NCBI RefSeq assembly: GCF_000455265.1
Contig: NZ_HG005140.1
Location: forward strand, 40,983-104,982
Reading direction: 5' to 3'
Source: Paenibacillus antibioticophila
GTDB lineage: Bacteria; Bacillota; Bacilli; Paenibacillales; Paenibacillaceae
Length of the DNA stretch: 64,000 nt
Shown piece after piece: positions 15,960-25,241 of this stretch. Position numbers and translations under genes: made by a program. Below the pieces are notes generated by a model that was not told the DNA's origin, did not search any database, and saw only the letters and a list, made by a program, of their open reading frames with translations. Positions within the stretch are counted from its first letter, which is position 1. Each line of letters starts with the position of its first letter.

Positions 15960-18680
15960 ATGTCCAATCAAGATTTTTTCTCCAGCAGCCGCAATCTGGA
16001 GGTCGGCGGAAAAAGCTACCGCTATTACGATCTGAACACATTAGAAGAGCAGGGACTTGGCCCGGTCAGCAAGCTTCCTTTTTCCATTAAAGTACTGCTG
16101 GAAGCTGCTGTGCGCCAATATGACGGAAGAGCTATTACGGAAGAACATGTGAAGCAAATCGCTGGATGGAGCGAAGGAAGAGACGACAACAAGGAGATCC
16201 CTTTCATCCCTGCACGGATCGTGCTGCAGGATTTTACAGGCGTGCCCGTAGTTGTTGACCTTGCTGCGATGCGTGACACCGTGAAGAAGGCCGGCGGGGA
16301 TCCCAAGCAGATTAACCCGCTCGTTCCGGTCGACCTTGTTATCGACCACTCGGTCATGGTGGACGCTTTTGGTACACCTGAAGCACTTGAATATAATATG
16401 AAGGTAGAGTTCGAACGCAATGAAGAGCGTTATCGCTTCCTCCGTTGGGCGCAGACGGCATTCAACAATTTCCGTGCCGTTCCTCCTGCCACCGGGATCG
16501 TTCACCAGGTGAACCTGGAGTATCTCGCCTCTGTTGCCGCAACCAAGCGGATCGGCGACGAGACCGTCGTATTCCCGGATTCATTGGTAGGTACGGACTC
16601 CCATACGACGATGATCAACGGCCTTGGCGTGGTAGGCTGGGGCGTTGGCGGTATCGAGGCCGAGGCAGGAATGCTGGGCCAGCCGCTTTATTTTGTTGCG
16701 CCTGAGGTTATCGGCTTCAAGCTGACCGGCAGCTTGTCAGAGGGTGCGACTGCAACGGATCTGGCGCTGACGGTCACTCAAATGCTGCGTAAAAAAGGCG
16801 TCGTCGGTAAGTTCGTCGAGTTCTATGGACCTGGTCTTGCCAATATCAGTCTGGCCGACCGGGCAACCGTAGCCAACATGGCGCCAGAGTATGGCGCGAC
16901 GATCGGTTATTTCCCCGTTGACCAAGAGACGCTTGCTTATCTTCGCAGCACTGGACGCTCGGAAGAGCAAATTGCCCTTGTGGAAGCTTACTATAAAGCG
17001 CAAGGCATGTTCCGCACAAGCGATACACCAGACCCGCTGTTCAGCGATCTGATTGAGCTTGACCTCGCTTCCGTTGTGCCGAGCCTTGCCGGACCGAAGC
17101 GTCCGCAGGACCGGATCGAGCTGACCGAGATGAAGGATAGCTTCAACAGCATCATCCGTACGCCGGTAGATAAGGGCGGATATGGTCTGAGCGATGAGAA
17201 AATCGAGCAGAAGGTTACCGTCAAGCATCCGAACGGAGCTGCCAGCGAACTGACGACAGGTGCGGTAGTTATCGCCGCGATTACGAGCTGTACGAACACC
17301 TCGAATCCAAGCGTAATGATCGGCGCAGGGCTTCTGGCGAAAAAGGCTGTAGAACGCGGCTTGAAGAAGCCGGGCTATGTGAAGAGCAGCTTGACGCCTG
17401 GTTCGCTTGTTGTTACCGAATATCTGGAGAAAGCCGGGCTGATCGAGTCGCTTGAAGCGCTGGGCTTCCATGTGGCTGGTTACGGCTGCGCCACTTGTAT
17501 CGGTAACTCCGGTCCTTTGCCTGACGAAGTCAGCGCAGCAATCGCGGAGAACGATATGACCGTTGCCGCCGTGCTTTCGGGTAACCGTAACTTCGAGGGC
17601 CGCGTGCATGCTCAAGTGAAGGCGAACTATCTCGCCTCTCCTCCTCTCGTCGTAGCTTATGCCCTTGCAGGTACGGTAAACATTGATCTGCAAAATGACC
17701 CTCTGGGCTATGACCAGAATGATCAACCCGTATTCTTGAAGGACATCTGGCCTTCATCCAAGGAGATCAAGGATGCTATCGGCCTGTCTGTCAGCCCGGA
17801 AATGTTCCGCTCCAAGTACGAGAACGTATTTACGCAAAATGAACGTTGGAATTCCATTCCGGTGCCGGAAGGCGAGCTGTATGAATGGGATGAAAAGTCT
17901 ACCTATATTCAAAACCCGCCTTTCTTCGAGCAGATCGGCGACGGGCTGCGGGACATTGCAGATGTCCGCCAGGCGCGTGTGCTTGCCTTGCTGGGAGACT
18001 CGGTTACAACCGACCATATCTCGCCTGCCGGCAACATTTCGCCGACAAGCCCGGCCGGAGTGTACCTGAGCGACCGCGGCGTAGCGCGCAAAGACTTTAA
18101 CTCCTATGGCTCCCGCCGCGGGAACCATGAGGTCATGATGCGCGGAACCTTCGCCAATATCCGCATCCGGAATCAGGTTGCTCCGGGAACCGAAGGCGGT
18201 GTCACGAAGCATTTGCCGACCGACACGCTGATGTCGATCTATGATGCTTCGATGAATTATCAGGCCGACGGTCAGAACCTGATCGTCATCGCCGGCAAGG
18301 AATATGGAACAGGCAGCTCCAGAGACTGGGCAGCCAAGGGAACCTTCTTGCTGGGCGTAAAAGCTGTCATTGCCGAAAGCTTCGAACGGATCCACCGCAG
18401 CAACCTGGTCGGCATGGGCGTGCTTCCCCTTCAATTCCAGGAAGGACACGGCTGGCAGACGCTTGGAATCGACGGAACAGAAACGTTCGATATCGTAGGG
18501 TTGTCCAACGAAGTCAAGCCGGGACAGCAGCTTACGGTTATTGCCACTCGCCTGAACGGAACGCAATTTGAGTTCCATGTCACAGCCCGCCTCGACAGCA
18601 TGGTTGATGTAGATTACTACCATAACGGCGGTATTCTCCAAACGGTGCTTCGCCAAATGATTAAAGAGAGCAACTCATAA
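15960..18680 (+). CDS. acnA: Aconitate hydratase AcnA (aconitase)
   Basis: TCA-cycle [4Fe-4S] enzyme (906 aa) that isomerises citrate to isocitrate. Length and order fit the AcnA/CitB family. Domains 1-3 hold the three cluster cysteines, Cys444 in ITSCTNTSN and Cys510/Cys513 in GCATCIG. Early motifs include [27 protein letters not shown] residues at about 215-235. The swivelling domain 4 (about 690-900) carries [25 protein letters not shown] and [14 protein letters not shown]. The start follows AAGGAGG by eight bases. It is monocistronic with its own promoter and terminator. CitB of B. subtilis also binds RNA, which makes the hairpin directly before the ribosome site notable. Confidence 0.97.
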   Translation: MSNQDFFSSSRNLEVGGKSYRYYDLNTLEEQGLGPVSKLPFSIKVLLEAAVRQYDGRAITEEHVKQIAGWSEGRDDNKEIPFIPARIVLQDFTGVPVVVDLAAMRDTVKKAGGDPKQINPLVPVDLVIDHSVMVDAFGTPEALEYNMKVEFERNEERYRFLRWAQTAFNNFRAVPPATGIVHQVNLEYLASVAATKRIGDETVVFPDSLVGTDSHTTMINGLGVVGWGVGGIEAEAGMLGQPLYFVAPEVIGFKLTGSLSEGATATDLALTVTQMLRKKGVVGKFVEFYGPGLANISLADRATVANMAPEYGATIGYFPVDQETLAYLRSTGRSEEQIALVEAYYKAQGMFRTSDTPDPLFSDLIELDLASVVPSLAGPKRPQDRIELTEMKDSFNSIIRTPVDKGGYGLSDEKIEQKVTVKHPNGAASELTTGAVVIAAITSCTNTSNPSVMIGAGLLAKKAVERGLKKPGYVKSSLTPGSLVVTEYLEKAGLIESLEALGFHVAGYGCATCIGNSGPLPDEVSAAIAENDMTVAAVLSGNRNFEGRVHAQVKANYLASPPLVVAYALAGTVNIDLQNDPLGYDQNDQPVFLKDIWPSSKEIKDAIGLSVSPEMFRSKYENVFTQNERWNSIPVPEGELYEWDEKSTYIQNPPFFEQIGDGLRDIADVRQARVLALLGDSVTTDHISPAGNISPTSPAGVYLSDRGVARKDFNSYGSRRGNHEVMMRGTFANIRIRNQVAPGTEGGVTKHLPTDTLMSIYDASMNYQADGQNLIVIAGKEYGTGSSRDWAAKGTFLLGVKAVIAESFERIHRSNLVGMGVLPLQFQEGHGWQTLGIDGTETFDIVGLSNEVKPGQQLTVIATRLNGTQFEFHVTARLDSMVDVDYYHNGGILQTVLRQMIKESNS

Positions 18681-18694
18681 TTCTATAACAAGCC

Positions 18695-18759
18695 AAGAGC
18701 GGTCAAGGGCCGCCGGAGCAACCTGAAGGTTGTCCGGTTTCCCTGACCGCTCTTTTTTA
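18695..18759 (+). terminator. Rho-independent terminator of acnA
   Basis: AAGAGCGGTCA near 18695 pairs with TGACCGCTCTT ending at 18754, followed by a T-run. The loop carries a second small stem (CCGGAGCAACC / GGTTGTCCGG). Confidence 0.9.
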
Positions 18760-18768
18760 TAGGATCTC

Positions 18769-18797
18769 TTTACAACTACATAGAGTAACTGTTATAT
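18769..18797 (+). promoter_or_regulatory. Predicted promoter of the gntR operon
   Basis: TTTACA at 18769 and TTATAT at 18792 are spaced by 17 bases. The -10 region lies inside the inverted repeat at 18787-18813. Confidence 0.6.
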
Positions 18798-18813
18798 TAT
18801 AAGTATAACAGTT
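18787..18813 (+). promoter_or_regulatory. Operator-like inverted repeat before the GntR gene
   Basis: Two perfect 10-base arms, AACTGTTATA and TATAACAGTT, are separated by seven bases. The repeat covers the predicted -10 box and ends a few bases before the ribosome site, the expected position for autorepression by the downstream YtrA-type GntR protein. Confidence 0.75.
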
Positions 18814-18834
18814 ATAACAAGGAGGTGGCGATCA

Positions 18835-19233
18835 TTGATCATCCATTTAGATATGCAATCGGAGGTTCCCATTTACACGCAGCTTGAACACCAGATTGTC
18901 GAAGGTATTGCCGGAGGCAAGCTGAAGCCTGGAGAACTGCTGCCCTCTGTCCGCCAGCTCGCCTCAGATGTAGGAATTAACCTTCATACCGTCAATAAGG
19001 TTTATACGCGCTTAAAGCAAGAGGGCTATATTCTGGTCCACCGGCAGCGGGGAGTCGTCGTTAATCCGGAGGGGATGCCTTCTGCGACAAGCGAATTTCT
19101 GGAGAAGCAGGCCGCCGAGCTTAGACCCATTATTGCAGAAGCGATCCTCAGAGGAATGAGCCGGCAGGAGCTGACAGAGATCATGGAGCGGATCTATACA
19201 GAGATTGCCCTACCGACAAAGGAGGAATCATAA
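18835..19233 (+). CDS. GntR-family transcriptional regulator, YtrA type
   Basis: Short GntR regulator (132 aa). The N-terminal winged helix covers about residues 10-75 (PIYTQLEHQIVEGIAGGKLKPGELLPSVRQLASDVGINLHTV). A short helical tail follows with no large ligand domain, the hallmark of the YtrA subfamily that represses linked membrane genes. I accept the TTG at 18835 because AAGGAGG lies nine bases upstream and no ATG precedes the domain. Its stop overlaps the start of the membrane protein by one base, so the two form an operon behind the inverted repeat at 18787. Confidence 0.92.
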   Translation: MIIHLDMQSEVPIYTQLEHQIVEGIAGGKLKPGELLPSVRQLASDVGINLHTVNKVYTRLKQEGYILVHRQRGVVVNPEGMPSATSEFLEKQAAELRPIIAEAILRGMSRQELTEIMERIYTEIALPTKEES

Positions 19234-20339
19234 TGTCAACTCTATCCATCGTTGTGTTAACGCTCATCTTTATCCCGCTTATCTCATCGTTTGCCTTTAT
19301 GCCCTATTTGACCCGGGAGACCGTCAGCTTTGGCATTTCGATCAGTGAAGAGATTTACCGCAGCGAGCCTGTACGCCGTATGCGGAAAAATTATGCGCTG
19401 GTTAGCTTGCTCCTATACGGGTTGTTGTATCTCTCATGCGTCTTCGCCCTGTTCCGTTCCGGCCATCAGGACCGATTAGAGGAAAGCATCTGGCTGCCTG
19501 TATTTATCTTTCTGTTGATTGCCTTATCTTCGGGACTGTTCCTCCATTTTCATGTTAAAATGAAACAACTGAAGCGTACACTCCCCGCGACCGCGGAGGC
19601 AAAATCCATTTTGGCCATAGATACAAAATACCGTCAGAACAAGCTGGCTGTATCTTATCACTGGTTTTGGCTGCATGCAGCACTGATTGCCGGAAGTGTT
19701 GTGTATATGCTGGCGAATTATGACCGGATTCCGGGACAGATTGCCCTTAAGTATGATTTCCAGGGAAATATTGTCGAAAGCGCCGCCAAATCGTATGGTA
19801 CTGTATTTTCCCTAAATGCTGCCCAGATTATGATGCTGCTGCTGTTCCTCTTCATCAACTGGAGTATTCAGCACAGCAAACAGCAGACTTATGCCGGGGA
19901 CCCAGAGCGCTCCATTCGGCAAAGCTCGATTTTCCGTCATCGGTGGTCCGTCTTTAGCTTGTTATCTTCCTTTATGACGATTGGCTTGTTCTCCTTCCTG
20001 CAATTGAATATGATTGAGCCGATGCATACAAATGTGATGATGTCCGTAAGCCTTGCTATTCCGCTCTTTGTCGTCTTGTTCGCTATCATTTTATCTTTCC
20101 TGACGGGTCAAGGCGGCAGCAGGATCAGACGTCCGGCCAAGGGCTCAAGCGTACAGCCGGTAGATGATGATCATTTGTGGAAGCTGGGGGTGTTTTATTA
20201 CAACCCTTCCGACCCTTCTGTTTTCGTTGAAAAAAGGAGCGGGATCGGCTGGACGATCAACCATGCGCATCCGGCGGCCTGGACCATTGTAGGTGTCATC
20301 TTGATCATTGTGATTGTATCGATTTTGATTTCCATCTAA
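19233..20339 (+). CDS. Membrane protein with DUF1648 and DUF5808-like regions
   Basis: Polytopic membrane protein (368 aa) with about seven or eight hydrophobic segments, including a first one at residues 3-25, the pair near 55-110, and a last one at the C-terminus (AAWTIVGVILIIVIVSILISI). The central part NYDRIPGQIALKYDFQGNIVE recalls DUF1648, and the tail DDHLWKLGVFYYNPSDPSVFVEKRSGIGWTINHA-like residues recall DUF5808. Proteins of this kind often accompany YtrA-type regulators and are related to the SdpI immunity/signalling group, but the function here is not established. AAAGGAGG precedes the ATG within the end of gntR. Confidence 0.8.
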   Translation: MSTLSIVVLTLIFIPLISSFAFMPYLTRETVSFGISISEEIYRSEPVRRMRKNYALVSLLLYGLLYLSCVFALFRSGHQDRLEESIWLPVFIFLLIALSSGLFLHFHVKMKQLKRTLPATAEAKSILAIDTKYRQNKLAVSYHWFWLHAALIAGSVVYMLANYDRIPGQIALKYDFQGNIVESAAKSYGTVFSLNAAQIMMLLLFLFINWSIQHSKQQTYAGDPERSIRQSSIFRHRWSVFSLLSSFMTIGLFSFLQLNMIEPMHTNVMMSVSLAIPLFVVLFAIILSFLTGQGGSRIRRPAKGSSVQPVDDDHLWKLGVFYYNPSDPSVFVEKRSGIGWTINHAHPAAWTIVGVILIIVIVSILISI

Positions 20340-20388
20340 TTATTCATGGGATGGAATAATCATTATCATTTCTTGAGGAGGATTTACG

Positions 20389-22005
20389 ATGTTAAAGAAA
20401 AACTTGAAAGCTGTAACCGCCCTATCCCTGGCCATATCCATCTCTCTTCCGGCAACAACAGCCTTTGCAGGGGACTCCGATCCATCTGTCCTGGTTCCAC
20501 TGCGAAACACAGCCCAATCCCTAGGTGCCAAGGTCCATTGGAGCCAAGCCGAGCAGAGCGTCACTGTCACCAAGAATAATCAGACACTGATCGTTCGCCT
20601 TGGTCATAAACATACCGTGTTGCTTAACGGAAAAGAAATCGCTATTCGCACACCGGTACAAGTGAAGGATGGAAATGTTGTCATCGACCGCGAAATTCTG
20701 GATCAGGCGCTGGCCAGCTCTGCCGTTGAGTCAGACCCTGCCGATGTCTTTATTGAGGCGCTGCAAGCAGGGAATGGTTCTGCCGCCGCGGCATTGACTG
20801 CAGAATCCATTGCGCCTGTTCTTCAACCGGCATTGCTGAATGAACTCTGGTCCAATTATGAGCAGCTCTTCGGCAAGGTCAAAGGACAAGCGACGAAGAC
20901 CGAAACCGAAAACAGCGTGCATAGAAGCGTATCTTATACTTTTCTTACGGAAGCAGCTGGCTTCCAGATCATCCTGAGACTGAATGAGGGCGGAAAAGTT
21001 GATGATTACTATATCAATACATCGCTTCCGCAGGATTATCAGAAGCCTGCCTATGACCAGTCTGGAGCTTATACGGAGCAAGAGATTACGGTTGGGAGCG
21101 GAGCATTGGCATTGCCGGGGACTCTAACCCTGCCCGCCGGCGAGAATGCCGGAACAGCACCATTCCCTGCTGTCGTGCTTGTCCACGGCTCGGGTCCGCA
21201 TGATCGCGATTCAACGATCGGCGGCGCCAAAGTATTCCGTGATCTGGCCGTCGGGCTTGCAGCCCAAGGTATTGCCGTTCTCCGTTATGACAAAGTAACC
21301 TACGAGCATTCCTTGAAGGTATCGCTGGATCCAACCTTCACGTTGAAGCGCGAAACCGTCGATGACGCGCTGGCTGCTGTCGAGCTGTTGAAAGGAATGG
21401 ATAACATCGATTCATCGCGAATCTACGTGGCTGGTCATAGTCAAGGCGGCTACGCGGTACCGCTGATGATACAAGCGGATGCGGGCAAGAACATCGCCGG
21501 GGCAATCATTCTCGCCGGACCTGCCGGCAAATTTGCCGATATTCTGGCTCTCCAGCAAAAAGAGCTTGTAGCCCGCGTGAAGCAGCTCGGTATGGACTCC
21601 ACCCTATACGAGCAGCAAGCAGCCCAGTACATTGCCATCGCTGATATCGTGAATGACCCGCAGTATACTACAGAGAATATGCCTGCCAATTTCCCGATGC
21701 AGCCCGCTTTTTGGTGGTTTGAGCAAAAGAACTATGCAGCTTCGGAGCTTGCTGCCAAGCAATCAGGGCCGCTGCTGGTCCTTCAGGGCGAGAATGACTG
21801 GCAGGTTCCTGCCGGACAATTGGACCTCTGGAAGCAGGCGCTCAAGAACCGTTCCGATGTGGAATACAAGCTGTACCCAAAGGTCAATCACCTGCTGTCC
21901 GAATATGAGGGGCTCTCGATCGGCTCAGAATATGCAGTTCCGTCAAATGTTGACGAGTCAATTATTGAAGACATAGTCAGCTGGATCAACCGTGTGAAGC
22001 CGTAA
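20389..22005 (+). CDS. Secreted alpha/beta hydrolase with N-terminal stalk domain
   Basis: Predicted exported enzyme (538 aa). The signal peptide is residues 1-27 (ending TTAFA). A copper-amine-oxidase-like stalk follows at about 30-110 (VLVPLRNTAQSLGAKVHW, VTVTKNNQTLIV, VVIDREIL), then a DUF3887-like region at about 120-210, then the hydrolase: VVLVHGSGPHDRD (oxyanion), VAGHSQGGYAVP (nucleophile Ser), LQGENDWQVP (Asp) and YPKVNHLL (His). Such proteins are esterases of unknown natural substrate. It lies 49 bases after the membrane protein with its own AGGAGG site and ends in a clear terminator. Confidence 0.88.
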   Translation: MLKKNLKAVTALSLAISISLPATTAFAGDSDPSVLVPLRNTAQSLGAKVHWSQAEQSVTVTKNNQTLIVRLGHKHTVLLNGKEIAIRTPVQVKDGNVVIDREILDQALASSAVESDPADVFIEALQAGNGSAAAALTAESIAPVLQPALLNELWSNYEQLFGKVKGQATKTETENSVHRSVSYTFLTEAAGFQIILRLNEGGKVDDYYINTSLPQDYQKPAYDQSGAYTEQEITVGSGALALPGTLTLPAGENAGTAPFPAVVLVHGSGPHDRDSTIGGAKVFRDLAVGLAAQGIAVLRYDKVTYEHSLKVSLDPTFTLKRETVDDALAAVELLKGMDNIDSSRIYVAGHSQGGYAVPLMIQADAGKNIAGAIILAGPAGKFADILALQQKELVARVKQLGMDSTLYEQQAAQYIAIADIVNDPQYTTENMPANFPMQPAFWWFEQKNYAASELAAKQSGPLLVLQGENDWQVPAGQLDLWKQALKNRSDVEYKLYPKVNHLLSEYEGLSIGSEYAVPSNVDESIIEDIVSWINRVKP

Positions 22006-22007
22006 GC

Positions 22008-22042
22008 AAAAAGGCCAGCCAGAGATTCTGGTTGGCCTTTTA
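22008..22042 (+). terminator. Rho-independent terminator
   Basis: AAAAAGGCCAGCC and GGTTGGCCTTTT pair around a short loop immediately after the stop codon of the hydrolase gene. Confidence 0.88.
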
Positions 22043-22137
22043 ATACGAAGGGGGTTTCCAAAAGCCATCTATGATGACCGCTTGTGGCTCCCTCCTCATC
22101 GGAATTACGCCGTTCGATTGGAGTTAATTGGATAAAG

Positions 22138-22803
22138 GCATTAAAAATTGCTGATGCGGGGAGCTCATGCGACGATTTTAATGCACAAAGGCACTATAAT
22201 TGCTGGTGGGGGGCTCATGCGACGATTTTAATGCACAAAGGCACTATAATTGCTGACATGGGAGCTCATGCGACGATTTTAATGCAAAAAGGCACTATAA
22301 TTGCTGGCGGGGGGGCTCATGCGACGATTTTAATGCGCAAAGGCATTACTAATTGCTGACATGGGAGCTCATGCGACGATTTTAATGCACAAAGGCACTA
22401 TAATTGCTGACATGGGAGCTCATGCGACGAATTTTAATGCACAAAGGCACTATAATTGCTGACATGGGAGCTCATGCGACGATTTTAATGCAAAAAGGCA
22501 TTATAATTGCTGACATGGGAGCTCATGCGACGATTTTAATGCACAAAGGCATTATAATTGCTGACATGGGAGCTCATGCGACGATTTTAATGCACAAAGG
22601 CACTATAATTGCTGACATGGGAGCTCATGCGACGATTTTAATGCACAAAGGCACTATAATTGCTGACATGGGAGCTCATGCGACGATTTTAATGCACAAA
22701 GGCATTATAATTCGCTGCTGGAGCCGGGCCGAGAGTATTTTTGTGCAAAAAGGCATTATAATTGCTGGCGCGGGCGCTCGTGCGGCGAAATAATGCTGCA
22801 AGA
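22138..22803. repeat. 51-bp tandem repeat array 2 (13 units)
   Basis: Thirteen head-to-tail units; starts at 22138, 22191, 22241, 22292, 22343, 22395, 22447, 22498, 22549, 22600, 22651, 22702 and 22753. Units are 50-53 bases, most exactly 51. The consensus is GCACTATAATTGCTGACATG, then GGAGCTCATGCGACGATTTT, then AATGCACAAAG. Inner units are nearly identical while the outermost ones are degenerate, as in arrays that grow by slippage or unequal exchange. The sequence is clearly related to array 1 and to the units at the right window edge. The 939-base gap 22006-22944 holds terminators on both sides and this array, and no gene. Confidence 0.95.
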
Positions 22804-22812
22804 GCAAACAAA

Positions 22813-22862
22813 CAAAAAGTTGGGCTGAAAAGGGCCAGTGCCTTTTCTCGCCCAACTTTTTG
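22813..22862. terminator. Bidirectional terminator hairpin
   Basis: CAAAAAGTTGGGC and GCCCAACTTTTTG form a perfect 13-bp stem with an inner stem AAAAGG/CCTTTT. It lies downstream of the amidohydrolase gene (minus strand) and next to array 2, and works in either direction by sequence. Confidence 0.85.
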
Positions 22863-22944
22863 TTTCGGGGACTTATCGGACAGCTCCTTTTCACATAATA
22901 CACACAGCTTTATACATACACGCGGATTCTGTTTAGGAGCCTGT

Positions 22945-24180
22945 TTACACCAAAGACCCCTCACGAGCTGTAAGCACCATGGCAATGCTGTCCTGGATCT
23001 GCCACGAGGATTCTGCCTGAAATGGATCCTGCCGGAACACAACGGCATCTGCCAGCAGGCCTTCCACAACGGCTCCCAGCTGCCGCTCCGTATCCAGAAT
23101 GCGAGCTGCGTTAGAGGTTGCGGACTGCCATGCCTCCTTCCAGGAAAGCCCGTATTCGCGCAAGGTATCGAGCTCCATCAGGTTGCTGCCGTGCAAAGCA
23201 GGCGTGGCATAATCCGTGCCGAAGCCGATCAGCACGCCTTCCCGCTTGGCATATTCCACTGCCCGGGGATGTGCTTCAGCCGCACGGGCCGCACGATCAC
23301 TAATCAGCGGAGGAAGAGCCAACACGCCCTTAGGATCGGCGGCGATTCGATAAATCGATGCGGTTGGCACATAAGCCACACCGGAAGCCGCCATTCTTCC
23401 TGCCTGATCGGCCGTCAGAAACATCCCATGCTCAACAGAGGCTACTCCTGCCTGAATCGACCAGTCGATCGTTACGCCGCCCCAGCTGTGTACGAGCACC
23501 TTTTTTCCATGGTCATGGGCGTATTTTACGATAAAGGCAAATTCCTGCTCAGAAAAGTTCGGTTCAAGTACCTTCTCCGTTGGAGCGCCTAAACCGCCGG
23601 TAGCCATAATTTTGATCCAGTCAGCTCCTGATGCAAATACTTCGTTCATCCGCACCTGCAAGTGCTCTATACCGCGGGCATCCGCCGCTCCGAACATCCC
23701 GTTGCTGGTAATGACTCTAAGCGGAAGCCCGTAATGCCGCAAAATATAATCTGCCGTAGGCTGTGCCAGACCGCCGGCATCTCTTGCCGTTGTAATGCCC
23801 GCTCGCAGCGTAGCCTCGAACGCTTTGGCCTGCATCGCCTCAATCTCTTGCGGGTCCCGCTTTAATTGATCGGCATGGTCGAAATCCGTCCAAGCCAAAT
23901 GCGTATGCAGATCAATCAGCCCGGGGCTAATCCACAGCTCTCCATCCTGTTCCTCACGCTCTTCGCCAGTCTCTGCTTCATCCCCTTCGGATGCTCCATT
24001 CCGGTTGACAGCCTCATTCCGCTGGCCTGCTTCATTCCCGTTAACTGCCCCATCCCGCTCGCCTGACTCCTTCACGGACTGAAATTTCCCATGGCGGATT
24101 GAAATATTAAACCGCTTGTTCGGAATGCCCACGATATGGATTCCTTGAAAGTCCTTTTTCTCCGGTGCCTGCAAAATCAT
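22945..24180 (-). CDS. Amidohydrolase-family metal-dependent hydrolase
   Basis: Cytosolic amidohydrolase (411 aa), closest in motif pattern to imidazolonepropionase-like and prolidase-like enzymes. Metal ligands are visible: His-x-His in LIDLHTHLAW, the Lys in DWIKIMATGG, His in VLVHSWGG, His in SVEHGMF and Asp in GFGTDYATP. Between the first beta strands and the HxH motif lies an odd acidic, Asn/Glu-rich stretch of about 45 residues (around 30-75) built from short imperfect repeats. The ATG at 24180 overlaps the stop of the aminotransferase (ATGA) and has GGGAGGG before it. Last gene of the ABC operon; the likely substrate is an imported amide or lactam. Confidence 0.85.
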   Translation of the reverse strand: MILQAPEKKDFQGIHIVGIPNKRFNISIRHGKFQSVKESGERDGAVNGNEAGQRNEAVNRNGASEGDEAETGEEREEQDGELWISPGLIDLHTHLAWTDFDHADQLKRDPQEIEAMQAKAFEATLRAGITTARDAGGLAQPTADYILRHYGLPLRVITSNGMFGAADARGIEHLQVRMNEVFASGADWIKIMATGGLGAPTEKVLEPNFSEQEFAFIVKYAHDHGKKVLVHSWGGVTIDWSIQAGVASVEHGMFLTADQAGRMAASGVAYVPTASIYRIAADPKGVLALPPLISDRAARAAEAHPRAVEYAKREGVLIGFGTDYATPALHGSNLMELDTLREYGLSWKEAWQSATSNAARILDTERQLGAVVEGLLADAVVFRQDPFQAESSWQIQDSIAMVLTAREGSLV

Positions 24181-25241
24181 GCCCGTCCCTCCCATATCTC
24201 GGCGGCTGCGGTCAATGCAGCTTCCGGAGAATGCTTGAGCAGTTCGGCCAAGGTAATCAGTGCTGAACTGACACCTTCTTCACTCGCATTCAGTCCAAAA
24301 TGGTTCACTCGCAGCAGTTGACCGAACAGCTCTCCATCCCCCGGTGCGACAATTCCGATCGGTTGATCTATATGCAAACGCGGTTCATCCGCAATGCGTA
24401 TCGTCGAGGTCAGCGTGGAATAGAATTGGCTGTCTTGCTGCCACGGTGTAAGCCCCAGTTGAGCCGCTCCGGCATGAAGCGATGCTGCTGCCAGCTCATG
24501 ACGGCGGATCACCTGCTCCAGACCCTCATCTTCGATGCGGGACAGCGCAGTAATTAGCGCCCTCCCCTCCAGAGAAGGCAGATTGGGCGGAACACGACGG
24601 GGAGCTGATCGGTCTGTGCTCGGCTTCAAGTCTAACAGCGACAAGATTGAATTACGGGGCGCATGAGGATTGGTCTCGATAAACTGCCAGCCGCGCGGCG
24701 AAATGCCGACTGCGCTGATCCCGTTCGGACCCGCCAACGCTTTTTGTGCACCGATAGCTACCAGATCCACGCCCCATTCATCCGTAAGCAGCTGTTCTCC
24801 ACCGACGGCGGAGACAGAATCCATAATCGTCACCAACTGATATTCCTTGGCAACTTCGAGGATTTCCTTCGCCGGGTTCGAGCCTCCCGTGACAACCTCG
24901 GCCTGCACGAAAGAGATCGCACATGGGCTGTGCCGTTTAATAGCCTCGTGAACCTCGCGGACCGTCACCACCTTGTCGAAGGATACCTTGACCTCCACGA
25001 CCGTCGCTCCCCCGCGCTCCAGCCAGCTTCCGAACAGGCTTCCATAGGGTCCGGTCACGATATTCAGAATCTTACGCCCGGGAGCTGCAATGCCTGCTGC
25101 CATGGCTTCAATGCCTAGAATTGCCTCACCCGGGATGACTACCGGGGCATGTGCGGTTGAGAGTACGCTCGCGAACAGTTGTGTAATCCGGTCGAACTCG
25201 TCAAGCGACAACGGAATGTGGCTTGCGTTCAGTTGACTCAT
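24177..25241 (-). CDS. Class V aminotransferase (alanine-glyoxylate-type)
   Basis: PLP-dependent fold-type I aminotransferase (354 aa). The N-terminal VIPGEAILGIEAM and GPYGSLFGSWLE match the serine/alanine-glyoxylate aminotransferase group. MDSVSAVGGEQL has the Asp that binds the pyridine ring. The Schiff-base Lys is in AIGAQKALAGPNG. The C-terminal small domain ends near 345. A likely role is transfer of an amino group between glyoxylate or pyruvate and an amino acid released by the operon's hydrolase. The start follows GGAGGG by seven bases and overlaps the ATPase gene stop by four bases. Confidence 0.87.
   Translation of the reverse strand: MSQLNASHIPLSLDEFDRITQLFASVLSTAHAPVVIPGEAILGIEAMAAGIAAPGRKILNIVTGPYGSLFGSWLERGGATVVEVKVSFDKVVTVREVHEAIKRHSPCAISFVQAEVVTGGSNPAKEILEVAKEYQLVTIMDSVSAVGGEQLLTDEWGVDLVAIGAQKALAGPNGISAVGISPRGWQFIETNPHAPRNSILSLLDLKPSTDRSAPRRVPPNLPSLEGRALITALSRIEDEGLEQVIRRHELAAASLHAGAAQLGLTPWQQDSQFYSTLTSTIRIADEPRLHIDQPIGIVAPGDGELFGQLLRVNHFGLNASEEGVSSALITLAELLKHSPEAALTAAAEIWEGRA

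Noticed and set aside
16041..17726. Long open frames on the strand opposite acnA
   Set aside because: They are shadows of the high-quality aconitase gene, with atypical composition and no ribosome binding sites.
22138..22803. CRISPR array
   Set aside because: The entire 51-base unit repeats without unique spacers, and no cas genes are nearby.
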